64,000 nt of DNA. Source: Arion vulgaris. Taxonomy: Eukaryota > Mollusca > Gastropoda > Stylommatophora > Arionidae. The translations under genes and the position numbers were made by a program. Shown here piece by piece: positions 42,646-54,125 of the stretch. Below the pieces are notes generated by a model. That model ran no database searches, was not told the DNA's origin, and saw only the letters and a program-made list of their open reading frames with translations. The stretch lies in contig CM036764.1 in the NCBI GenBank assembly GCA_020796225.1, positions 21,218,733-21,282,732 on the forward strand, read 5' to 3'. Within the stretch, counting starts at the first letter, position 1. Each line of letters opens with the position of its first letter.

Positions 42646-43590
42646 CGAGGACTTATGATCATAATGAAGATGACAATGTACTAAAATAAACTTAGAAGCA
42701 TAATCATTTTCAGTGAGTCATGTCGAACTGGCAGCATATGATATCTCGTGATGTACACAATTAAAAGAAATCAGTGATATTAAAACAATGAAACCGGAAC
42801 CCGAATCTACTTATAATACACATGAAGCTAATAAAAACAAGAAAGATATGCCCAAGAAAAATTGTAAAACTTTCCGACCCAGCTCATGATTTACATTTAC
42901 ATTTGTATCTCCGTGTTATAAACACGGACATAACACACCAATGACATCTCATCTGCCTCAGGAACGCAAATAAAGCTCCTCCCCACGCTTAACAGCAAGA
43001 GTGAACAACCAATTCCATCATCCACCTGAGGAAAGACAATATACAATTGTATCCCCATTCTGTTGTTAAACTTTCCGTCCATCAATTTGTATTATAAACT
43101 TACGATTTCCTAATTAGTAAAACGATGTTACTCATAAACTCAACACCGGTAACAATCCGGTTCATTTGTAGAATGTCCATTGCATGCTGCTAATACCTGC
43201 TACAGTAGTCAGAGAAACAGCATGTTGAGAAAGTGAACATTTTTGTTCTTCACAGTGACAAAGTTACATACGACAGTCTCACCATGTCAGTAATACATGA
43301 GAGATTAGCAGTACCACCTTAAAGGGTCTAAAGCCGAAGGTTTGACTTTTTCTTCTTTACTCTTCGTCTCTAACGAGGCACATGTCCTCAACCAAGGACT
43401 TGCAAGCTCTCATACACTTTTTTGTTGTTTTTATAGCTTGGGCGTTTGTTTTTATTCCGTCTTTACGTTATTTAATGAAGTGTTGTGCAATGTATTTTCT
43501 GTCGCCATCTTACATAGGCACCCAGCCACAAAATCCGAATAAGCCACCAAGGTGTAGAGTGATGATACAGTATCCTTCATTGTCAGACCA
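42646..43590. other. Stretch with no firm feature
   Basis: A short SINE-A-like end (GGTCTAAAGCCGAAGGTTTG, about 43324) is the only repeat match. Small frames have no support. Confidence 0.4.
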
Positions 43591-43709
43591 CTAATCCAGC
43601 GTTTCTCAAACTGTAGTTCTCGAGGTACTCACAAGGGGTTCCTCATACGCTTGAATACATTTTACGATCTTTGACATTTCAAGCAGACAAATACATTTTA
43701 AAAACATGT

Positions 43710-43905
43710 ACGCCCGTCTGCCCAGCGTGGTCGTAGCGCGTTGGACTACGGGTGACAAGCTCCCTGTGAGTGCGGGTTGAATTCCTCGGGCTGGCAGAAA
43801 AGCCACAGGTTCACCAGATTCACGGTGTTCGTGGCACCGAACCGAAGGGTTACGATGTCCACGGCACCGAGCCGAAGAGCTAAACTAGTTCCACTGCGAA
43901 ATCAA
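43710..43905 (+). repeat. SINE-D inside the hAT relic
   Basis: Head CCCAGCGTGGTCGTAGCGCG and GTGCGGGTTGAATTCC, then GGCTGGCAGAAAAGCCACAG, GATTCACGGTGTTCGTGGCA, CCGAACCGAAGGGTTACGAT and GAGCCGAAGAGCT. Inserted after the hAT element. Confidence 0.85.
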
Positions 43906-44139
43906 AGGTTCCGGATCAAACCGGTCTAAATGTCTTACATGACAAAATGAAAGATCATTTGAAGTTTCCTGCACTCTGAGAAATTGTAGCCAGCTTGACT
44001 GTTGGTGTGGTGTAATAATAACTCCATCGCTAGAAGAATGAAATTTAAGTAAGTAATTGGCTGAAACGATCTTGGAAAGATAGGATAAATTACGTTGGCG
44101 TGCATTGGATTGTGCTACAATATATTTTGGCTTAACTTC

Positions 44140-44232
44140 ATGATGGATAGCTGGCTGAAATTGAAACGCAAATGTACTGATGATGCTAATGATGGCGCGT
44201 CTTGTTCAAGGCAAAAGTAAACCTCTTCCAGT
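44140..44232 (+). pseudogene. hAT transposase N-terminal fragment
   Basis: The frame reads MMDSWLKLKRKCTDDANDGA followed by SCSRQK. Met-Asp-x-(W/F)-Leu-Lys followed by basic and acidic low-complexity sequence is the usual start of hAT transposases of the ZMYM/DUF4371-like group. Nothing after it is recognisable. It supports the hAT call for 43597-44384. Confidence 0.5.
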
Positions 44233-44392
44233 TTATTAAAAAGGTAAATTACTGACATAGTTTACTATTGTAACACACAGATAATTCATTTATATCCATG
44301 TTCATATATATCATTTGTTGAGGTCCGCAGCAGAAAATGTATTTAAAAGGGGGTCCACAGTAATGCAGAATTTGGGAACCGCTGCTCTATCC

Positions 44393-45230
44393 ATTCACAT
44401 ATTGTACTAATTTACAAACATAACAAGGCCATCTCATTCAGGTCTCAAGCAAAGTACCATATTTTAGTACGCAAGCGGTACCAATCCACTGGCACTATTT
44501 CACCTTTTTTTAGACTGTTATCTAACAGATGATAGACAACAAAGTGATAGTGAACTATGTATGATATCACTTGACTGGTGCTTCAGAAAGATCTTGTCAT
44601 TACGCAGTACCGAGACAACTGCGATAACTGTAGCTGTCACTGCCGGCCTATTTCTTTTAAAGACAACACGCTCATGAATTCCCAAGGTTAATAGATAATA
44701 GCATAGTCGTGATAAATAAATACATACCGTTGTATTGCTTTTGTGTTCATAAACTAGAGCAAAACACTTATAATATAGGAACGCGACTGATAAATTCTGG
44801 TCATATCAAGAAAATATGAGGTCGTTGATTCAGAAAGCAAGACATTTAGGAATTACAATACTTGATAAACCAACTCTGTCGAAGCGACTGATGATAGTAT
44901 CGTAACCTACAAGTTGTTTTAGTTTTCTCGTTTGTGTTTTCATATAATGCATTTCTTATATACCGTATTGGTTGAATTCTAGGTCTGTTGTGTGCTATAT
45001 ATATATATATATATCGTATTACTGTAGGGCATATTCAACGTTATTTTCTAGGTGTCATGTCATTCATTGAAGTGTCTTTGTCTGAATCCGTCCCTAAACC
45101 AGTTTAATGCACGGTTTTTATTGTAAATACGTTAGGATAACATCGTTTTTGGATATCAAAGTCGGTGAATGCTGTTTGTTTATTTAAAGAAGGGCTTAAG
45201 AGTTAGGAGACACTGCTCTGCATGGTTTCT
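44393..45230. other. Stretch with no recognised feature
   Basis: Contains (AT)n at 44997-45015. Nothing else. Confidence 0.45.
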
Positions 45231-45234
45231 GGTC

Positions 45235-45400
45235 ACGCTGATTGCCTGGCCGTAGAATATTCGTAGGTAGATTGTAAATGATATCAGTTATATGAGGACT
45301 ATCATCATAGCACTCCGGACATGTCCATAGGTGCTCCGATCTCCGCCTCAGCAAATCCAGCAGCGTCCAGCGACCCAACACACAAGTTCGATGTTTATTA
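45235..45400 (-). pseudogene. LINE-4 3' end
   Basis: Minus strand reads LGRWTLLDLLRRRSEHLWTC, then PECYDDSPHITDIIYNLPTN, the terminal motif shared with 1276-1320 and 17100-17150. The RNase H domain itself is absent. Confidence 0.75.
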
Positions 45401-45829
45401 ATCATATATTTGTAAATGATATATTTGTACATAATCAGAGTTGGTTTTAAATGGAAGAATAATCTTGAGATGGCATTCTTGTTCACCTAAATGACTATTC
45501 CGCTCCACCTACACCCGTCTTGTCTTATCCTGGTAGTCTATTGCGTTCCTATAGTCATATCTATAATATACCGGTTCATGTCTGCATCAGTGTTGAAATA
45601 CGTATGTGACATGGGAAATGGATTAAAGCACACAGAGGCTAGCTGCAAACCCTGGAAATATCTATTTGAAGAACGTTGTTTTCGAGTAATATGAAAAGAC
45701 GGTGTCTCAAAGATCTTCCATATAGACCAGAGTATTACGGCGGTTCTTTTGCTTCTGTAGAATACAAGGGGATCGTTTGTAATGACAGTCATGGAGATCT
45801 AAGTGTCGTAGATTTAGACCTGCAAACGC

Positions 45830-46064
45830 CCGTGTGGTGCCAGAACCCGCAAGGGAAGCAAAGAATAGTACCACTGCGACCTACATGGCATTTCGTAAGA
45901 GGCGACTGAGACAGGGGTCTAGAGTAGCTGCCCTATTAAATAAAAAGCGTCGCAGAAATCGGATGTACTATCCTACTTGTAGGCGCATAACTGGCACAAT
46001 GTACAATCGCTCTCAGATCACATACAGATCACACACAGTGGTTAACTAGTGGTCGATTTGGAGC
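45830..46064 (+). repeat. SINE-E copy
   Basis: ACCTACATGGCATTTCGTAAG, AGGCGACTGAGACAGGGG, AATAAAAAGCGTCGCAGAAA, TTGTAGGCGCATAACTGGCA and CAATGTACAATCGCTC in family order. Confidence 0.8.
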
Positions 46065-46418
46065 GCACATTATATATGAAAGACTTTGTTCTCAGACATG
46101 TTTTTCTACCTTTGACCTGCAAGGACGGAACATTCTTGCAATACGTATTAGTCTTGCAATACGTATTCTCGGTTCTGCATAGGTGCTTCGCATTATCTGA
46201 GACACTCGGTAAACATAAATCACAGTTATTACCATATACCACCAATATATAGACCAGAGTGCCGGTGAATTAGTGTTATTCCAAACTTGCAGCGGAACAC
46301 TTATCAGTAGATTATCAGACGGTGATATTGGTATCTGCCACATACAGCGCACACTTGTGGTTCTCTCCTTCCCCGTTAAGTAAAGATAAATATAAAACTT
46401 ACAACAGCAGGCTGTGGG
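46065..46418. other. Stretch with no recognised feature
   Basis: Spacer between SINE-E and the 37-bp array. TATAGACCAGAGT occurs at 45720 and 46250, a short local repeat. Confidence 0.4.
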
Positions 46419-46423
46419 TAACA

Positions 46424-47290
46424 GGTAAATATATATTACAGGTAAATATATATTACAATATGATATACAGACAAGCAAATATATATTACAATATGATATA
46501 CAGACAAGCAAATATATATTACAATTATATACATACAAGCAAATATATATTACAATATGATATACAGACAAGCAAATATATATCTATTACAATATGATAT
46601 ACAGACAAGCAAATATATATGTATTACAATATGATATACAGACAAGCAAATATATATTACAATATGATATACAGACAAGCAAATATATATGTATTACAAT
46701 ATGATATACAGACAAGCAAATATATATAGTAGATATGATATACAGACAAGCAAATATATATGTATTACAATATGATATATAGACAAGCAAATATATATGT
46801 ATTACAATATGATATACAGACAAGCAAATATATATTACAATATGATACACAGACAAGCAAATATATATGTATTACAATATGATATACAGACAAGCAAATA
46901 TTTATGTATTACAATATTATATACAGACAAGCAAATATATATGTATTACAATATGATATACAGACAAGCAAATATTTATGTATTACAATATTATATACAG
47001 ACAAGCAAATATATATTATTACAATAAGATATACAGACAAGCAAATATGTATGTATTACAATATGATATGCAGACAAGCATATATTTATATATATATATA
47101 TTACAATATGATATGCAGACAAGCAAGTATATATATATGTATTACAATATGATATGCAGACAAATAAATATATATGTATTACAATATGATACACAGACAA
47201 GCAAATATATTTGTATTACAATATGATATACAGACAAAGTATATATATATGATTACAATATGATATACAGACAAGTAAACATATATTGCA
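46424..47290. repeat. 33-37-bp AT-rich minisatellite, about 24 units
   Basis: The unit ATATGATATACAGACAAGCA plus AATATATATGTATTACA occurs with and without the GTAT insert (37 versus 33 bp). Late units carry ATATGATATGCAG. All reading frames across it are repeat translations. Confidence 0.95.
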
Positions 47291-47407
47291 CTAAAGGATA
47301 TAAAGACGAACGATACAACTTCGGTCTCAAATGAATTCCAGCGTGTTCCTTTCTCAATGTTTCATCTGTCGGATTAGTGATTGGTGTACGATGATTGTTT
47401 TACTTAA

Positions 47408-47901
47408 GGCGGGAGACCCACCCATAAATAGGGTTGTATTTTTTTTAAATTCACAGAAAAAACTACCAAACATATTGTCATACAATTTGGCCACCTGTTG
47501 CAAAAGGCATCGTTTTCGATGATAAACAACGTTTAATGTATGTACTCTAATTAGTTATTAAAAAAATAATTAATTTTCTTGAAAATATATTGTAAAAATC
47601 CTCCCTGCATCGGGAGAGGATTTCATAAACATAAGAAGTGCAAAGAATGCCAAACTGGCATATAATGTACATATCACCCATAGTTATAGCGTGCCCCTGT
47701 CATAGTTATAGGGGTTTACAAAATATTTTCAAGAAAATTAATTATTTTTTAAATAACTAACTACAGTGCATACACTACATGTTGTTTATCATCGAAAACA
47801 ATGTCTTTAGAGCTGGTAACCAAATTTATGACAATATGTTTGTTAATTTTTTTCTGTGAATTTTAAAAAATACAACCCTTGTTCTGGGTGGGTCTCCCGC
47901 C
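47408..47901. mobile_element. Fold-back element, 494 bp, TTAA target site
   Basis: Two arms of about 200 bp are reverse complements of each other with scattered differences, beginning GGCGGGAGACCCACCC and ending GGGTGGGTCTCCCGCC, around a centre of about 100 bp. TTAA lies at 47404-47407 and 47902-47905. The TTAA sites suggest piggyBac-type mobilisation, but such long arms are unusual. No coding sequence. A single arm occurs at 4650-4775. Confidence 0.85.
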
Positions 47902-48044
47902 TTAAGATTTTGCTTCGGACAGAGAGAAGTACCCTTTCCCACGTCAGTTGTTACAATCGTTGAAGGAGTCCATTCTAGGGTATCTTGATGATGACTCCTC
48001 TTGTTTCATGCATCAGATAATGTTTAAGTATTCCATATTTTATT

Positions 48045-48245
48045 CTTCTTTCCTGATCCAGAAGCACTTGAGCTGAAAGCTCTTCGACTCGGTGTCATGG
48101 ACATCGTAACCCTTCGGTTCGGTGCCACGAACACCGTAAATCTGGGGAATCTGTGGCTTTTTCTGCCATCCCGCGGAATTGAACCCGCACACACAGAGGG
48201 ATCCGTAGTCCAACGCGCTACGAACACGCTGGGCAGACGGGCAAA
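48045..48245 (-). repeat. SINE-D copy
   Basis: Minus strand: GCCCAGCGTGTTCGTAGCGC, GTGCGGGTTCAATTCCGCGG, AGAAAAAGCCACAG, TTACGGTGTTCGTGGCACCG and GCTTCTGGATCAGGAAAG. Confidence 0.9.
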
Positions 48246-48740
48246 GTATTCCATATAGATGTAAACAAAGATAGTAATTAACTGACAGCCCTACGTCTTT
48301 AAAAAAACAAATTCAGCTTTCCAATTATCACACCCATGGTGCCTTGTTATTCTGAAGATATTATTGGTATAGCTGCGACTTAATCGTTATGCTTATCACA
48401 TGCACATTTTTTTCTTAACATTATTGCCGTACCAACAACCGAAACACATGTAGTAGAACAGTGTGATCTGACATTGCTATCTGTTTTATCTGGCAAAGCT
48501 TTATCGGTCTTTTCAAAAAATAATTAAAGACATTTGTTGGTAACTAGCGTTCTTGTAGTCGGCGTTGTTACTTCTACTCCATTATCACATTTATAACTTT
48601 ATGTGATTTGTTAAAAAGTGATTAGAAAACTGTGCATGCTAGACTTATTATCTGCAAGTCACCTTGTGACGCTGTACTTCAAAATGTGAACACCCGATCG
48701 TATCTCTCAAGTATTTCTATCAAATATTGCAAAATTCTTC
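48246..48740. other. Stretch with no recognised feature
   Basis: Nothing recognised. Confidence 0.45.
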
Positions 48741-48744
48741 TTCT

Positions 48745-48985
48745 TCTTTTGTCGTCACACTGCTATCGGGTTGTTGCCCAGTGTTGTGGTTTTCTGTTTT
48801 GTCTTGCGCTGTTCTGGTGGCTTAGGTGATTGTTATTTTTGCTTATTTCTACAGTATTCTGCTATGATCCATCTTTTCGTGGTCTTCCTCTGGCCTTCTT
48901 TCCTGATGTTCTGTTGTAGAAGACTTTGTATACTGTGGAGTTTGGATGCATTCTTATTAAGTGGCAAAATTATTATTAACCGTTA
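48745..48985 (-). pseudogene. LINE-1-like C-terminal end, single-unit form
   Basis: Minus strand: LNKNASKL-like residues near 48950 (matching YIEKQIMKWFGHLIRMHPS-type sequence at 58930-58990), then a basic RRPRKR-like stretch, then a segment at 48750-48838 that is one copy of the 91-bp unit amplified at 58219-58860. It shows the ancestral, unamplified LINE end. Confidence 0.65.
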
Positions 48986-49089
48986 AGTTACGATTAGTTA
49001 CTCTATTATAGTATGTATAATTTGTTAGAATATTTGAAAAAGAACACACATACATTATTTAGTAGAGAAAAATAATGGGAAACACACAT

Positions 49090-49228
49090 ATTTTTGCTGA
49101 GAGAGGAAAGAAATAACGGTCTCAGTTCCATGGAGGAGATTGAGCGTGTTGTCCATGATAGAGCGGTATGGAGAAATTGCTTGCAGGTCCTATGTAATAT
49201 ATAACGGTACGAGATGAATTATTATTAT
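49090..49228 (+). pseudogene. LINE-2 3' end, short
   Basis: Plus strand: LSSMEEIERVVHDRAVWRNC, then LQVLCNI and a stop, 3' UTR AACGGTACGAGATGAATTATTATTATAA with (AAT)n tail. A 5'-truncated copy of the family at 30729. Confidence 0.75.
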
Positions 49229-49379
49229 AAGCACACATATTTAATATTCATAGAACAACAGGAGTGGTCGTCTTAAATTGTTCTTCTTTATTCCATTTAT
49301 GTGACTAGAAATTCCTGACGGTATTTTAGTTCTATTCCTTTCTTACAAAGCGTAATCGTGTAAACATATGTGGTTATTA

Positions 49380-50000
49380 GTTACTGAACTGGTGTCACAA
49401 CACTTTTGGCAGACCCATAGGTGCTCAGTTTCTCTCTCTCCTCTCCCCCACACATATGCCGAAGGGTATACGTACTGATCGTTCCTGTGGTTCACTGATT
49501 AAACACACTTCTCTCTCTGCCCATCATGCATACAACTCTAATTGTACAACGTGTATTTCCAAACTCCCTAAATCGCTGGATTGATTCAACGCCAATTGTA
49601 GTGTCATCATCCAACAGTAGGTCGCCAAGAGACCGAAGGACATCCCTCTTATCAATCCTAAACTCCCCAGCAATCGACGCTTTCGATGCAAGCATGTACG
49701 CTCTCTCATTGCCGCGAACAGCCGCATGGCCGTGACAGTAGATCCACGTTAGTCTCTAGAGGTTGGAAACCTCAATAGACGACATCCACTCATTCTGCAT
49801 TCCGCAACCTGTCATTCTGGATCTTCCGAAGTATCGACTGAGAGTCAGAAAGAACAACGGCCACAATGAAAGGAGTCACTGAGAGCCAATGGAGGGCAAC
49901 AGTAACGGCCTCAATCTCCATCCGCATAATGGACGTAGTTGTCCGATATACTCAATTTCGCGCTGCAACAACCTTACAACAGACGGGAACGAGTTCAAGT
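49380..50000 (-). pseudogene. LINE-5 (window label) RNase H domain, nearly complete but broken
   Basis: Read from 50000 leftwards: MRMEIEAVTVALHWLSV with the catalytic Glu, VAVVLSDSQSILRKIQND with the Asp, then with frame changes LTWIYCHGHAAVRGNERA with His and Asn, and MLASKASIAGEFRIDKRDVL followed by RSLGDLLLDDD. This is the order of a type-I RNase H fold as carried downstream of the reverse transcriptase in some non-LTR retrotransposons. The region after it (49400-49490) holds the cysteine-poor 3' end. Several stops; not functional. A related fragment lies at 39650-39850. Confidence 0.8.
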
Positions 50001-50685
50001 CCGCGTACTCAATGCACTACACATTTCCCAAGCTGATCTATTTTATTTAAAGTAGACACGTTTACAAGCGCGATATGTATATTATTCTGTATGGTCAATC
50101 AACCAACTATATGATGATCTATAAATAACATGTGTCCTCATTCCGTGCACTATGAATCATGTTGTTGTTCAAAGATCTTACATAGTTTGACGTTCTATGT
50201 CAACCTAATCTAAATGATATTATTTACCAAAATAAAGAAATATCAATACAAACCTGTCTATTAACTTTGATCACTACTATTCTCGAAGACGGAAAAAACA
50301 TAAATTTGTGTTTCCGCTCTTTAGTACAAGTAACCAAGTATCGATAGTTAAGTGCATAGTCTGTTGATGACATACGAGCGGACAAAGTTATAATTTAGGA
50401 TGAAATTTCAATGTCGGATACATTTATTTTTCATGTAGTGGATTGATACCATACGCTGTGCACATATGCCAACCTGGTCTATTTAGTTTACGGTACACAC
50501 ACACACTTATACATTTGTTTATTAATTTGGTTATAATTAAGGCAGACAAGTGTGCCATCTTATGTCACCACACTTGTAATTGATTAGTGTAATATTTATT
50601 CTCATTTTTCTCTTATTTATCTTACATTTTAAACTGCTGTAAAATGGACATATTTTTCTGGGTTTCTTTTGGTTGTATTCTGAGT
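50001..50685. other. Stretch with no recognised feature
   Basis: AT-rich; nothing recognised. Confidence 0.45.
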
Positions 50686-50689
50686 ACTC

Positions 50690-50895
50690 TTCTGTAGCAC
50701 TTGCATTAAAATGCAGTGGTCGACGACGGAGGGCATTATACAGGGCACACGAGGGAGAGAAAGACCAAGGAGAAGATGAGTGCAAGATGTTATAGGCTAG
50801 CTAGCTGAGTGTGACTGTGTCAGACGCCGAATAGCTTACGCAGTGCATTCACTTAGAGACAAGTTCCGTAGGGACCAGCTAGATGATGAGATACA
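50690..50895 (+). pseudogene. LINE C-terminal end
   Basis: Frames in order give EGTRERKTKEKM or its shifted form GRERPRRR, then VQDVIG-like residues, AECDCVRRRIAYAVHSLRDK, FRRDQLDDE. This is a basic motif followed by a helical end with an ECDCxRRR core, as in the last 60 residues of a LINE ORF2. Several stops. Confidence 0.6.
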
Positions 50896-50931
50896 TTTTT
50901 TGAATAGTATACAAAGATAATTACTCTTATT

Positions 50932-50935
<4 letters not shown>

Positions 50936-50992
<57 letters not shown>
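50936..50992. repeat. (TA)n tract
   Basis: About 55 bp of TA dinucleotides. Confidence 0.95.
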
Positions 50993-50994
<2 letters not shown>

Positions 50995-51150
50995 TAAATG
51001 AGTTTTTGATGTTCTAGGCACTACTTATACGTTTAACAGTTTCTCATTGCTTTTTGAACGGTGGGGTCTATTTTTACAGTTTTCCAAACTGCTTGCCGTG
51101 TAGTTTGAACCAGGTACGGTAGTCTTGGGTTGTGGGGTTGTGATAGCTTC
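50995..51150 (-). repeat. SINE-B copy, partial
   Basis: Minus strand: TACCTGGTTCAAACTACACG, then CACCGTTCAAAAAGCAATGA and AACGTATAAGTAGTGCC match the family. The A box part is missing. Confidence 0.7.
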
Positions 51151-51159
51151 ATATACCCC

Positions 51160-51520
51160 ATTTCAGTTCTGTGAGTTCTCTTTAATTCTATGTATTCTTA
51201 TTGTTTTCTTTAGTTCTCTGTGAGACTTATATGTTCTGTAGTTACGTATTGTTACAACTTATTCATTATTTATAAATATGTGGGTTCCCAAATAATTCTA
51301 TAGAGTATTTAATTATATGTATTTTTTTTATTTAATTCACTTTATTCAGTTGTATGTGTTCTCTGAATTCCGTGAGTTAGCTATAATTCTATGAGTTACT
51401 TTCAATTATATGCATTATATTCAAGTGGTTTGATTCAATTTCATGTGTTCTCTTTAACTCTGTGCAGTCAGTGGATTCTCTTTAAATCCCTGTGCTCTTG
51501 GGTAAAGGGTGTTGGTGTGT
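51160..51520. repeat. Diverged tandem repeat, about 30 bp
   Basis: Words of the form TTCTCTTTAATTCTATG and TTCAATTATATGCATT recur at 25-35-bp spacing with heavy divergence. Boundaries and unit are uncertain. Confidence 0.4.
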
Positions 51521-52185
51521 CGTGGTGCTCTTCGAGTAATCGCATAGTCAATGCTGACCTACCTGGAGTCACCTTTGATGGGTAGGATATTGTGCGTTGT
51601 GATATGCTGCACTATCTTGGACTAACATTTGGTTGTAGTGGATACTTCTAACTTCATGTTTAATAAACGATAAAGTCTTGCAAACGTGGTCTTGCAGTTC
51701 TTAAGGTTATGGTGTCCACTTTTCAAGCAGTGATTACTTGTTCTCCTGTATCATCACTTGGCTATGTTCGTGATAGATTGTGAACTTGGCGTCCTCACAT
51801 TATGCCCAACATAATGAGATCGGTTGGAGCATATTTAGAATGAGGGCATTCGTATACCTTCATATGATGAGGGCGTGCTTGGCTGCACTAGAGATACTTC
51901 CCATTGTGAAGATGAAATATACGCTTGTTATTCTATCACTACGTTCCCATCATGATAATCGTTCAAACCAAAGCATATATACTGCAGATTAGTGACATCC
52001 ACTACTCAAGAACATGAATGATGTTAAGGTCATGTGAAGCTTGGTATGTCATGGATGGCACAAAATGAGAGAACAATATGATATGCATACTAATCACCAA
52101 GCCAGTATGATCTACATATAGAGTGCTGAGCCGTTGTAAACTGCATACTGAGTGCCGTGTAGATGTGAACTGTTTACTGAGTGTC
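51521..52185. other. Stretch with no recognised feature
   Basis: Precursor-like words of the following array (GTGTCATGTCATTGGGATC) appear from 52160. Otherwise nothing. Confidence 0.4.
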
Positions 52186-52189
52186 ATGT

Positions 52190-53092
52190 CATTGGGATCT
52201 ACATACAGAGTAGCAAATCAATATGATCTACATACGTAATGTCACGTCAATATGATACACATACGTAGTGTAACGTCAATATCATCTACATACGTAGTGT
52301 AACGTCAATATCATCTACATAAATAGTGTCACGTCAATATCATCTACATACGTAGTGTCACGTCAATATCATCTACATACATAGTGTCACGTGAATATCA
52401 TCTACATACGTAGTGTAACGTCAATATCATCTACATAAATAGTGTCACGTCAATATCATCTACATACGTAGTGTCCGTCAATATCATCTAGTCGTAGTGC
52501 ATCAATATCATCTACGTACGTAGTGTCATGTCAATATCATCTACGTACGTTGTGTCACGTCAATATCATCTACGTACGTGTGTCAGTCAATATCATCTAC
52601 ATACATAGTGTCATGTCAATATGATACACATACGTAGTGTCACGTCAATATCATCTACATACGTAGTGTCATGTCAATATGATACACATACGTAGTGTCA
52701 CGTCAATATCATCTACATACATAGTGTCATGTCAATATGATACACATACGTAGTGTCACGTCAATATGATACACATACGTAGTGTCATGTCAATATGATC
52801 TACATACGTAGTGTCAGTCAATATATCTACAACGTAGTGTCAGTCAATATGATACACATACGTAGTGTCATGTCAATATGATACACATACGTAGTGTCAT
52901 GTCAATATGATACACATACGTAGTGTCACGTCAATATGATACACATACGTAGTGTCATGTCAATATGATACACATACGTAGTGTCACGTCAATATCATCT
53001 ACATACGTAGTGTCATGTCAATATGATACACATACGTAGTGTCACGTCAATATGATACACATACGTAGTGTCACGTCAATATCATCTACTTT
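52190..53092. repeat. 29-bp minisatellite, about 31 units
   Basis: The unit is TACGTAGTGTCACGTCAATA followed by TCATCTACA or TGATACACA. The first type dominates the left half, and the two alternate in the right half. A few units (52470-52500, 52815-52830) have clustered deletions that look like base-calling errors. Confidence 0.95.
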
Positions 53093-53099
53093 ATCGATT

Positions 53100-53240
53100 T
53101 ATATGACCATCATCATTGCACTTTGGTGAGTAACAATGTGTGCTCCAATCTCATTCCTGCACAGGAAGATCTCAGCGGCAGTGCACGAATTTCGAAACAC
53201 TGTCGAGGGGCCCTGATATAATTTATAATATGGTGACAAT
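53100..53240 (-). pseudogene. LINE 3' end after an RNase H domain
   Basis: Minus strand: ITCPPRSS-like residues become PLRSSCAGMRLEHTLLLTKV near 53105-53175, parallel to 38280-38360. It interrupts the 29-bp array. Confidence 0.5.
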
Positions 53241-53515
53241 ATTTTGTAGAAATTTTATTTAAAAATCTTTCTAATGAATTGTGCACGGGCAGCGGCTTTC
53301 CAGCCTGCTCTTCTTGATTTTGAACTGCCAATGGTTCTTTTATGTGCTCAACTTGAACGTGCTCAAGGGACCTACGTTTTATCGTCCGTCTCCGATAGGA
53401 CTAGGAACTCGTTGTCACCTACACTGAGATCAGGGATCTCTGGAAAATATCCGACGACTCCACGAGGGAGTGAACCTAACTTCTACGCCACAGGCACTCC
53501 CAAATCGATCTACTT
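53241..53515. other. Unassigned insert between two parts of the 29-bp array
   Basis: Less AT-rich sequence. 53400-53510 has a SINE-like look on the minus strand (GGGAGTGCCTGTGGCGTAGA, then AGGTTCACTCCCTCG as a possible B box), but it has no second copy in the window. Confidence 0.4.
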
Positions 53516-53690
53516 ACTGAGTGTCACGTCAATATGATCTACATACAAAGTATCGAATCACTGCGATATGCATACATTGTGTCACGTCAATATGATATAC
53601 ACATTGAGTGTCACGCTAATATAATATACACATCGAGTGTCACGCCAATATAATCTACACGTCGAGTGTCACATGCATACTGTCACATCA
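53515..53690. repeat. Outlying diverged units of the 29-bp array
   Basis: GAGTGTCACGTCAATATGATC, TGTGTCACGTCAATATGATA and GAGTGTCACGCCAATATAAT are recognisable units with changed linkers (ACATTGAG, ACACGTCG). They lie beyond the insert at 53093-53514. Confidence 0.8.
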
Positions 53691-53854
53691 ATAGGATATG
53701 CCTGTTGAGCTTTCCATCAAACTGATCTAAAATTCTGTCAGTCAACACGGTCTGCCAGATGACGAGTATATCCATAGCCAACTCTAGATAACTAGGCCTG
53801 ACAACTGACCGGGTTCCTGACCTAGATCAGAAAAGGGGCTGGAAATTACAGATG

Positions 53855-54125
53855 TTTGATAGAACACTGCACGCTTTTTGTAATTTTACTCAATTCTGTG
53901 AGTCTATGGTTATTTATTGGTGAAAATATTCATAATATTGATATTTCTTATTGTTAAACTTAACTTGTTGGATAATATAACTTCGATTTAACATTTTGTG
54001 TTGATTTAAAAATGAATTCGTCTTTATACACCAATACTGGAATGCGAGGTCTCGTGGTTTAGTTGTGGTCTGATTTCCCATAATTCTTACCTGAGTCCGA
54101 AGGCCCATAAGTTTATAGTTGGCTC
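53855..54125 (+). repeat. R3 interspersed repeat
   Basis: GTAATTTTACTCAATTCTGTG, TTCTTATTGTTAAACTTAAC, CAATACTGGAATGCGAGGTC and TTGTGGTCTGATTTCC follow the order at 34545-34840. Confidence 0.75.

Larger units (their letters stand above)
43597..44384. mobile_element. hAT relic, 788 bp, with a nested SINE-D
   Basis: The ends CAGCGTTTCTCAAACTG and TTTGGGAACCGCTG are inverted repeats of the kind at 57588. The segment GTACTCACAAGGGG...GATCTTTGACATTTCAAG is the reverse complement of 57793-57845. The flanks CACTAATC and CTCTATCC agree only partly, so the 8-bp duplication is eroded. Confidence 0.65.

Noticed and set aside
46092..47226. Several overlapping frames on both strands
   Set aside because: They are translations of the 33-37-bp AT-rich minisatellite.
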